Shown here: one piece after another, positions 1-5,769 of the stretch
How positions within the stretch are numbered: position 1 is the stretch's first letter
Layout: every line of letters starts with the position of its first letter
Assembly: GCA_900770655.1 (NCBI GenBank)
Contig: CAAGLA010000052.1
Coordinates: 1-8,298, forward strand
Length of the DNA stretch: 8,298 nt
Reading direction: 5' to 3'
Source of the DNA: Bacteroidaceae bacterium
GTDB lineage: Bacteria; Bacteroidota; Bacteroidia; Bacteroidales; Bacteroidaceae
Notes under the pieces: model-generated
The model's database searches: none
Seen by the model: the letters and a program-made list of their open reading frames with translations, nothing else
What the model was told of the DNA's origin: nothing
Program-made: the position numbers and the translations under genes

Positions 1-19
1 CCCGTGTGCCGGGCGTTTG

Positions 20-40
20 GTCCTTTGCGCGACAAAGGAC
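20..40. other. Perfect 8-bp hairpin near the left edge
   Basis: GTCCTTTG (20-27) pairs perfectly with CAAAGGAC (33-40) around a five-base loop CGCGA. Neither side is followed by a T-tract, so it does not look like a standard intrinsic terminator. It could be the end of an upstream transcript or part of a structured RNA cut by the window edge. Its function is unknown. Confidence 0.4.
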
Positions 41-165
41 ATAATAGAGAGACCGCAAGAAGAATAAAAGATAACTGATTAAGGGTAAAACCGAACTTGG
101 AATAAGATATTTCGGCCTAAAAAGAATTATATAAGTACAATATTACCCACAGTAAATTTCTACTG

Positions 166-290
166 AGCACCATAAACTCCCTCCCGGCTAAAGCCGTACT
201 CCCTCTTTTAAAAGAGTGAGAGTTCTTACGGTGCGGGTTGCGAACACTTCGCGTTATCAAAAGCACAATTTCTATAAAGAAGTACCCCTT
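166..290. repeat. Structured direct repeat, copy 1
   Basis: First of two direct copies; the second begins at 322. By eye, the first 101 positions differ from copy 2 at only seven sites (217, 219, 229, 247, 250, 256, 264), and weaker similarity continues to about 290 with a one-base indel. The core (167-234) can fold into a three-way junction: an outer stem (GCACCATAA 167-175 with TTACGGTGC 226-234, one A-C mismatch, which is a G-U wobble on the other strand), a small hairpin CGGCTAAAGCCG (185-196) and the perfect palindrome CTCTTTTAAAAGAG (203-216). A further short hairpin, GCGAA/TTCGC, lies at 240-252. It looks like a dispersed palindromic intergenic repeat (REP/MITE-like) or a transcribed RNA fold. 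The sequence does not decide which. Confidence 0.75.
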
Positions 291-321
291 TCGGTAAAGC
301 ACACAGCGATAGGTCACGTGA

Positions 322-445
322 AGCACCATAAACTCCCTCCCGGCTAAAGCCGTACTCCCTCTTTTAAAAGAGGGGGAGTTCTTATGGTGCGGGTTGCGAA
401 CAGTTGGCGTTGTCAAAAGTACATTATCTATAAGAAGTACCTTTT
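322..445. repeat. Structured direct repeat, copy 2
   Basis: Second copy, 156 bases downstream of copy 1. Its fold is tighter. The outer stem GCACCATAA (323-331) pairs perfectly with TTATGGTGC (382-390), ACTCCC (332-337) can pair with GGGAGT (374-379), and the inner palindrome is extended to CCCTCTTTTAAAAGAGGG (357-374). The small hairpin CGGCTAAAGCCG recurs at 341-352. The copy ends in GTACC followed by seven T's (442-448). An imperfect AAAGTAC/GTAC(C)TTT pairing before the T-run could make this end a weak terminator for transcripts entering from the left, which is inference. The nearest gene downstream is the ATPase E gene at 598. Confidence 0.75.
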
Positions 446-472
446 TTTATCAAAAAGTTATTAAAGAAAGCG

Positions 473-503
473 AATGAATATTAAATAGAATTTCTTATAT
501 TTG
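473..503 (+). promoter_or_regulatory. Candidate distal promoter (Bacteroides-type -7 box)
   Basis: TATATTTG at 496-503 matches the Bacteroides -7 consensus TAnnTTTG exactly. The -33 position, 19 bases upstream (AATG, 473-476), matches TTTG at only two of four bases. Transcription would start near 508-511 and leave a leader of about 90 bases before the E start codon. Found by consensus match only. Confidence 0.35.
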
Positions 504-533
504 TAAATTGTAATTTTTGTGTAGAATTTGGAC

Positions 534-564
534 TTTAATATCCAATTATTGCACTGTAATTTTG
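534..564 (+). promoter_or_regulatory. Candidate proximal promoter of the ATPase operon
   Basis: TAATTTTG at 557-564 is an exact match to the Bacteroidetes -7 consensus TAnnTTTG. TTTA at 534-537, with the usual 19-base spacing, matches three of four bases of the -33 box TTTG. Transcription would start around 568-572 and give a leader of under 30 bases before the ATG at 598. The leader is A/T-rich without a Shine-Dalgarno sequence, as is normal in this phylum. No operator or riboswitch is recognisable between this site and the gene. This is the better of the two candidates. Confidence 0.5.
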
Positions 565-597
565 TTTTGTGGAATAAATGGTAAACAATTAATAGAT

Positions 598-1188
598 ATG
601 GAAAATAAAATTCAGGAATTGACCGAAAAAATCTATGCCGAAGGTGTAGAAAAAGGTAACGCCGAGGCTCAGCGTCTTGTTGAAGAGGCTAAGGCTCAGG
701 CTGCGGAAATTTTGAAAAAGGCCGAAGAGGAATCGGCTGCTTTGGTTGCAGCTGCCGAAAAGAAGGCTGCAGAACTCGATGCCAATACCCGTTCCGAAAT
801 TGCTCTCTATGGAGCACAGTCTGTAGGTGCGCTTAAGTCGGAAGTTGCAAATATTGTAACCGACTCAGTTGTGAAGGCTGCTGTTAAGGAGGCTCTTGCC
901 GGCGATACAATGAAAATGTTGATTGTGAAAATTGCCGAGCGCTGGAGTGCAAATGAGGCTATTGTAATTTCTACTGCCGAAGCCGAAGAACTTAAGGCTT
1001 TCTTTGCGGCAAAGGCAAAGGCATTGCTCGACAAGGGTGTTGAAATCAGGCAGGTGAACGGGCTTAAGACTTCGTTCTCAATAGCTCCGGCCGACGGTTC
1101 GTACAAGGTGAACTTTGGCGAAGGCGAGTTCGAGGCTTACTTTAAGGCTTTCTTGCGCCCGCAAATGGTTGAACTTCTTTTCTCATAA
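598..1188 (+). CDS. atpE: V/A-type ATPase subunit E (peripheral stalk)
   Basis: A 196-residue protein, the usual length for subunit E, which forms the peripheral stalk that holds the A/B head still against rotor torque. Residues 1 to about 75 are a charged, Ala/Glu/Lys-rich helix typical of the coiled-coil stalk (for example AEGVEKGNAEAQRLVEEAK). The rest is the compact C-terminal domain that caps the head and ends in the conserved-looking FKAFLRPQMVELLFS. I chose the ATG at 598. The frame stays open upstream to a TTG at 517, but that 27-residue extension is not family-like and would overlap the proximal promoter. The gene is first in the operon, and the stop is three bases from the next start. 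No subunit G partner gene lies in the operon, so E may pair with itself or with a protein encoded elsewhere (inference). Confidence 0.93.
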   Translation: MENKIQELTEKIYAEGVEKGNAEAQRLVEEAKAQAAEILKKAEEESAALVAAAEKKAAELDANTRSEIALYGAQSVGALKSEVANIVTDSVVKAAVKEALAGDTMKMLIVKIAERWSANEAIVISTAEAEELKAFFAAKAKALLDKGVEIRQVNGLKTSFSIAPADGSYKVNFGEGEFEAYFKAFLRPQMVELLFS

Positions 1189-1191
1189 GCA

Positions 1192-2031
1192 ATGGGCAAC
1201 TACTATTATCTTGTAGCCGGGTTGCCCGATATTGCCTTTGACGGTGGCAGGCCTCAATTCTCTATAGAACGTTTCAGGGAAGAGGTTGAGCCTTATCTGT
1301 CGGCATCCGACGCAAAATGTATAAATCTCTTCTTTCTCTCCGTTGACAATGCTAATATTCTTGCCTTGTTGCGGCGTGGGGAAGATGCTGCAATTGACAA
1401 GTATGGCTGTTATTCGCGCCGAGAGCTGCAGGAAATAATTGAGAGCGTGTCGGCAGGCGATGTCTACAGAAAAGATGTCCCTTCATATATATACAGCTTT
1501 CTTGAACGTTATATGGCAACAGAGGCTGCAGAAAATGTAATTTGGGAAGATGTTATAGGTGCATATTATTATGATTATGCAATGAAAAGCCCAAACAGTT
1601 TTGTTGCAGGCTGGTTCGAATATAACCTTAATGTAAACAATATTCTTATAGCTTTGAGTGCCCGCAAGTACAAGCTTGCCATTGCCGAAACTGTTGTTGG
1701 TGATGGAGAGGTTGCAACAGCTCTGCGCACATCGGGCGCAAGGGATTTTGGCCTTGCCGGTGTTGTGGACTACATTGAGGACTTGCAGAGGCTTAGCGAG
1801 AACGGTAATCTGCTCGAGCGCGAACGCCAGCTCGACACTATGCGTTGGGCGTGGCTCGATGATAATTCTGTTTCTAAACATTTTTCTGTTGAAAGGCTCT
1901 TTGTGTTCCTTGTAAAGTTGGGTATTACCGAGCGTTGGGCTTCACTCGATGCCGACAAAGGTATGGAGACATACAAGGCGCTCATTGAGGAACTTAAAAG
2001 CGGAATGGAAAACCACAAGGTTGAGGTATAA
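1192..2031 (+). CDS. DUF2764-family V-type ATPase operon protein, probable divergent subunit C
   Basis: A 279-residue soluble protein with no signal peptide or membrane segment, starting three bases after subunit E. The start MGNYYYLVAGLPDI and the slot between E and A match the DUF2764 family found in Bacteroidetes, spirochaete and chlamydial V-ATPase operons. Its formal function is unassigned. Three blocks resemble the repeated pattern of subunit C/AC39 (the socket joining the central shaft to the proteolipid ring): SVDNANILALLRRG followed by YSRRELQEII (50-83), NLNVNNILIALSARKYKL (145-162), and a last block with LERERQLD (208-215) and FSVERLFVFLVKLGITERWA (231-250). The subunit C pattern is D..NI..LLR.K, then S..EL, with a C-terminal LE..LD and vl.YL..kE.E. 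In Thermus, C and F occupy this same slot. The subunit C role is my inference; family membership and operon co-expression are firmer. The 25 bases after its stop are almost pure A/T. Confidence 0.85.
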   Translation: MGNYYYLVAGLPDIAFDGGRPQFSIERFREEVEPYLSASDAKCINLFFLSVDNANILALLRRGEDAAIDKYGCYSRRELQEIIESVSAGDVYRKDVPSYIYSFLERYMATEAAENVIWEDVIGAYYYDYAMKSPNSFVAGWFEYNLNVNNILIALSARKYKLAIAETVVGDGEVATALRTSGARDFGLAGVVDYIEDLQRLSENGNLLERERQLDTMRWAWLDDNSVSKHFSVERLFVFLVKLGITERWASLDADKGMETYKALIEELKSGMENHKVEV

Positions 2032-2056
2032 ATAAAAAATAAATATATAATAAGAT

Positions 2057-3814
2057 ATGGCGACAAAAGGAAAAGTAACCGGTATTATAGCCAATATGGT
2101 GCTGCTGGCCGTTGATGGCCCTGTAGCCCAGAACGAGATATGCTATATATCTACCGGTGGCGACCGTCTAATGGCCGAGGTCATTAAGATAAACGGTGCA
2201 AAGGTGTATGTTCAGGTGTTTGAAAGTACACGTCGTTTGAAGATTGGCGAAGAGGCTGAATTTACCGGTCATATGCTTGAGGTCTCTCTTGCTCCGGGAA
2301 TGCTTTCCAAGAACTACGACGGTCTTCAGAACGACCTTGACAAAATGGAGGGTGTATTCCTGAAAAGAGGTGATTACACAAACCCTCTCGACGAAGATAA
2401 ACTATGGCATTTCGAGCCGTTGGTGAAGGTGGGCGACACAGTGTCGGCTGCCGGCTGGCTGGGTAGTGTAGAGGAGAACCACCAGCAGTTGAAGATTATG
2501 GCTCCCTTTGGTATTGAAGGCGACTGGGCAGTAAAGTCAATAGCTGCTGCCGGTGAGTACAAGATAACCGATACAATAGCGGTAATTGCAAATGCCGAAG
2601 GCGAGGAGAGAAAACTGAATATGATTCAGAAATGGCCGGTGCGTGTAGCTATGACAGACTATCGTGAAAAACCGCGTCCGTTCAAACTGCTCGAAACAGG
2701 TGTGCGCACCATAGATACCCTTAACCCTATTGTTGAGGGCGGTACCGGTTTTATCCCCGGTCCTTTCGGTACGGGAAAGACTGTGCTTCAGCACGCAATT
2801 TCAAAACAGGCCGAAGCCGATATTGTTATTATTGCAGCCTGCGGTGAGCGTGCAAACGAGGTTGTGGAAATATTTACAGAATTCCCCGAACTTGTAGACC
2901 CGCATACAGGCCGCAAGCTTATGGAGCGTACCATTATCATTGCCAACACATCGAATATGCCTGTGGCGGCACGTGAGGCTTCGGTCTACACCGCAATGAC
3001 AATTTCCGAATATTACCGTGCAATGGGACTTAGAGTGCTTCTTATGGCCGACTCGACATCGCGTTGGGCACAGGCACTCCGCGAGATGTCGAACCGTATG
3101 GAGGAACTTCCCGGCCCCGATGCTTTCCCAATGGATATTTCCTCTATCATTGCAAACTTCTACAGCCGCGCCGGTTATGTATACCTTAACAACGGCGAAG
3201 CCGGCTCAATTACATTCATAGGTACAGTTTCGCCTGCGGGCGGTAACCTTAAGGAGCCGGTAACAGAAAACACCAAGAAGGTTGCACGCTGTTTCTATGC
3301 TCTTGAACAGGACCGTGCCGACAAGAAACGATACCCGGCTGTGAACCCCATTGATTCATATTCAAAATACATTGAATATCCCGAATTCAGTGAGTATATA
3401 TCGGGCCTCATAGGTGACAACTGGCTTACAATGGTGAACGAGGCCAAGACACGTCTGCTCCGTGGCAAGGAGATTTCCGAACAGATAAACATTCTTGGCG
3501 ATGACGGCGTGCCTGTGGAGTACCACGTTACATTCTGGAAGTCGGAACTCATAGACTTTGTTGTTTTGCAGCAAGATGCCTTTGACGAAGTGGATGCCGT
3601 TACTCCGCTTGAGCGTCAGGAGGAGATTCTCAAGATTGTTATGGATATTTGCCGTTCTGAATTCGATTTTGAAGATTTCCGCGAGGTGACAGACTTCTTT
3701 AAGAAGGTAATTAACATTTGCAAGCAGATGAACTACTCTGTATACAAGAGCGACGGTTACAGTTCATACTATGCAAAACTTGTGGAATTGCTCAATACAA
3801 AAAAGGTCGCTTAA
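2057..3814 (+). CDS. atpA: V/A-type ATPase catalytic subunit A
   Basis: A 585-residue catalytic subunit that hydrolyses or synthesises ATP at the A/B interfaces of the cytoplasmic head. The N-terminal beta barrel (about 1-70) begins MATKGKVTGIIANM and includes DGPVAQNEICYI. It is followed by the A-specific non-homologous insert (about 110-185). The Walker A loop is GPFGTGKT (residues 235-242, Lys241). The catalytic glutamate is Glu264 in CGERANE. The conserved ADSTSRWAQALRE begins at residue 331. The C-terminal helical domain runs to the end. Length and all key residues are normal, so this is an active ATPase subunit. The P-loop has Thr239 where many archaeal-type A subunits have Ser (GPFGSGKT), a mild change. 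The start at 2057 gives the expected family N-terminus. B follows 18 bases after the stop. Confidence 0.98.
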   Translation: MATKGKVTGIIANMVLLAVDGPVAQNEICYISTGGDRLMAEVIKINGAKVYVQVFESTRRLKIGEEAEFTGHMLEVSLAPGMLSKNYDGLQNDLDKMEGVFLKRGDYTNPLDEDKLWHFEPLVKVGDTVSAAGWLGSVEENHQQLKIMAPFGIEGDWAVKSIAAAGEYKITDTIAVIANAEGEERKLNMIQKWPVRVAMTDYREKPRPFKLLETGVRTIDTLNPIVEGGTGFIPGPFGTGKTVLQHAISKQAEADIVIIAACGERANEVVEIFTEFPELVDPHTGRKLMERTIIIANTSNMPVAAREASVYTAMTISEYYRAMGLRVLLMADSTSRWAQALREMSNRMEELPGPDAFPMDISSIIANFYSRAGYVYLNNGEAGSITFIGTVSPAGGNLKEPVTENTKKVARCFYALEQDRADKKRYPAVNPIDSYSKYIEYPEFSEYISGLIGDNWLTMVNEAKTRLLRGKEISEQINILGDDGVPVEYHVTFWKSELIDFVVLQQDAFDEVDAVTPLERQEEILKIVMDICRSEFDFEDFREVTDFFKKVINICKQMNYSVYKSDGYSSYYAKLVELLNTKKVA

Positions 3815-3832
3815 CAATTAACAAGAATAATT

Positions 3833-5152
3833 ATGGCTACAGAAGCATTTCAGAAAATATATACAAAGATTAATTCAATTACGAAAGCAACCTGCTCCTT
3901 GAAGGCTACGGGCGTTGGCTATGACGAGCTTGCTACTGTAAACGGCAAACTTGCTCAGGTTGTTAAGATTATGGGCGACGAGGTTACCCTGCAGGTGTTC
4001 GAGGGTACAGGCGGTATCCCCACAAATGCCGAAGTCGTGTTTATGGGCAAGGCTCCTACACTCAAAGTGAGCGACCAGCTCGCAGGCCGTTTCTTCAACG
4101 CATACGGTGACCCCATTGACGGTGGCCCCGCCATTGAGGGTACAGAGGTGGAAATTGGCGGTCCGTCGGTTAACCCTGTGCGACGTAAGCAACCGTCGGA
4201 ACTTATTGCAACAGGTATTGCCGGTATCGACCTCAACAACACGCTTGTGACAGGCCAGAAGATTCCTTTCTTTGCCGACCCCGACCAGCCCTATAACCAA
4301 GTTATGGCAAACGTGGCGATGCGTGCCGAAACCGACAAGATTATTCTTGGCGGTATGGGTATGACAAACGACGACTACCTCTATTTTAAGAACCTCTTCA
4401 CAAACGCCGGTGCTCTCGACCGCATAATATCGTTTATGAACACAACCGAGGACCCGGCCGTTGAACGCTTGCTAATCCCCGATATGGCACTTACCGCAGC
4501 CGAATATTTTGCTGTAGAGAAGAACCAGAAGGTGCTGGTGCTGCTCACGGATATGACAATGTATGCCGATGCGCTTTCGATTGTGTCGAACCGTATGGAC
4601 CAGATACCTTCTAAGGATTCAATGCCCGGTTCGCTCTATTCCGATTTGGCCAAGATTTACGAGAAGGCTGTGCAGTTCCCTGCCGGCGGTTCAATAACAA
4701 TTATTGCTGTTACAACATTGTCGGGTGGTGACATTACACACGCTGTGCCCGACAATACCGGTTACATTACCGAAGGCCAGCTCTTCCTGCGCCGCGATAG
4801 CGATATCGGTAAGGTTATCGTAGACCCCTTCCGTTCGCTTTCGCGCTTGAAACAGCTTGTTTCGGGTAAAAAGACCCGCAAAGACCACCCGCAGGTGATG
4901 AATGCCGCCGTGCGTCTTTATGCCGATGCCGCAAATGCAAAGACAAAGCTTGAAAACGGTTTCGACCTAACCGACTACGATAAACGTACATTGTCTTTTG
5001 CAAAGGAGTATTCAGACAAACTGTTGGCTATTGACGTGAACCTGAACACGACAGAGATGCTCGACGTTACTTGGGGCTTGTTCTCTAAGTTCTTCAAACC
5101 CGAAGAGGTCAATATACGTCAGGAGTTGGTTGATACTTATTGGAAGAAATAA
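3833..5152 (+). CDS. atpB: V/A-type ATPase non-catalytic subunit B
   Basis: A 439-residue B subunit that alternates with A in the hexameric head and supplies part of each catalytic interface. It is shorter than the roughly 460-480 residues usual in archaeal and Thermus B, but fits the short bacterial lineage of this operon type. The P-loop position is degenerate: PFFADPDQPYNQ (145-156) stands where other B subunits have a GSGLPHN-like loop, with no GxxxxGKT, so it should not hydrolyse ATP. SLSRL (335-339) carries Arg338, the expected equivalent of the arginine that reaches into the neighbouring A active site. AGGSITIIAVTTLSGGDITH, around residue 285-303, is the conserved core strand region. 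The start ATG follows 18 A/T-rich bases after A. D begins 14 bases after the stop. Confidence 0.97.
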   Translation: MATEAFQKIYTKINSITKATCSLKATGVGYDELATVNGKLAQVVKIMGDEVTLQVFEGTGGIPTNAEVVFMGKAPTLKVSDQLAGRFFNAYGDPIDGGPAIEGTEVEIGGPSVNPVRRKQPSELIATGIAGIDLNNTLVTGQKIPFFADPDQPYNQVMANVAMRAETDKIILGGMGMTNDDYLYFKNLFTNAGALDRIISFMNTTEDPAVERLLIPDMALTAAEYFAVEKNQKVLVLLTDMTMYADALSIVSNRMDQIPSKDSMPGSLYSDLAKIYEKAVQFPAGGSITIIAVTTLSGGDITHAVPDNTGYITEGQLFLRRDSDIGKVIVDPFRSLSRLKQLVSGKKTRKDHPQVMNAAVRLYADAANAKTKLENGFDLTDYDKRTLSFAKEYSDKLLAIDVNLNTTEMLDVTWGLFSKFFKPEEVNIRQELVDTYWKK

Positions 5153-5166
5153 TATAAGAAAGCATA

Positions 5167-5769
5167 ATGATTGCATTTCAATATAACAAAACGTCGCTTC
5201 AACACCTCGAAAAACAGTTGAAGATGCGTGTCAGGACTCTGCCTATCATTAAGAATAAGGAGAGTGCCTTGCGTATTGAGGTGAAGAAGTGTAAGGCCGA
5301 TATGCAGCAGCACGACGAGGAGTATGCAAGGCAGATAGAGCAGTACCGCGCTATGTTTGCCTTGTGGACCGAATTCGATGCCTCTTTGGTAAAGACCGGC
5401 GAACTGCTCATCGGGCATAAGAAGGTGGCCGGTGTTCTGGTTCCGGTACTCGAGAATGCGTCGTTTGTGGTTGCTCCATACAGCCTTTTCACTTCGCCTA
5501 AATGGTTTGCCGACGGTATTGAGCTGCTGAAGGATATGGCAATGACTGCCATACGTCGCGAACTGCTCAACAAGAAGCTCACGCTTCTTGAAACTGCACG
5601 AAAGAAGACCACTCAGAAGGTAAACCTCTTTGAGAAGGTGCAGATACCGGGCTATCAGGATGCTATACGCAAGATAAAACGCTTTATGGAAGACGAAGAG
5701 AATTTGTCGAAGTCTTCGCAGAAGATACTTAAATCGTTGTTGGAACAAAGAGAGGAGGCTACAGTATGA
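5167..5769 (+). CDS. atpD: V/A-type ATPase subunit D (central rotor shaft)
   Basis: A 200-residue subunit D, the long antiparallel coiled coil that turns inside the A3B3 head and is the functional counterpart of F-ATPase gamma. The N-terminal helix begins MIAFQYNKTSLQHLEKQLK and continues with IIKNKESALRIEVKK, the expected start for the family. The C-terminal helix holds the family signature TTQKVNLFEKVQIPGYQDAI, then IRKIKRFMEDEEN and a Lys/Ser/Glu-rich tail. The middle (about 70-125) is the shorter head region. The length is normal (about 200-220). The start is 14 bases after B. The stop TGA overlaps the ATG of subunit I in the string ATGA, so the two are probably translationally coupled. 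A slightly longer minus-strand frame (5137-5793) covers this gene but is a shadow. Confidence 0.95.
   Translation: MIAFQYNKTSLQHLEKQLKMRVRTLPIIKNKESALRIEVKKCKADMQQHDEEYARQIEQYRAMFALWTEFDASLVKTGELLIGHKKVAGVLVPVLENASFVVAPYSLFTSPKWFADGIELLKDMAMTAIRRELLNKKLTLLETARKKTTQKVNLFEKVQIPGYQDAIRKIKRFMEDEENLSKSSQKILKSLLEQREEATV

Larger units (their letters stand above)
1..597. other. Intergenic/leader region without a supported gene
   Basis: I see no convincing coding sequence here. The first 78 bases are open in two + strand frames (to a TAA at 65-67 and a TGA at 76-78), so the tail of an upstream gene is possible, but neither short peptide is recognisable. The rest holds a hairpin at 20-40, a pair of structured direct repeats (166-290 and 322-445), a run of seven T's at 442-448 and an AT-rich promoter-like stretch from about 470 to 597. 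A 99-codon minus-strand reading frame across 117-416 exists only because the repeat is open in that frame and its copies are 156 bases (52 codons) apart. Confidence 0.7.

Noticed and set aside
1..42. A minus-strand frame starting at ATG 42-40 and running off the left edge (MSFVAQRTKRPAHG)
   Set aside because: Only 14 codons are visible, with no convincing translation signal, and the start lies inside the hairpin. It cannot be told from chance.
117..416. A 99-codon minus-strand reading frame with an internally repeated peptide (KNSPSFKRGSTALAGREF-like)
   Set aside because: The peptide repeat simply reflects the DNA repeat, whose 156-base spacing is a multiple of three. The sequence is dominated by hairpins and has no recognisable family or start context, so it is best explained as an artefact of the repeats.
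414..421. A minus-strand TAnnTTTG match (TACTTTTG) in repeat copy 2
   Set aside because: No -33 TTTG lies at the usual distance (the nearest is about 29 bases away), the matching site in copy 1 is not conserved, and no minus-strand gene follows.
166..445. The paired repeats considered as a CRISPR array
   Set aside because: There are only two copies, each over 100 bases and internally folded, with a non-matching 31-base gap and no cas genes. That is not the architecture of a CRISPR array.
517..597. A 27-codon upstream extension of subunit E from a TTG
   Set aside because: The extension (starting CRIWTLISNYC) is not stalk-like, overlaps the best promoter candidate, and the ATG at 598 gives the normal N-terminus.
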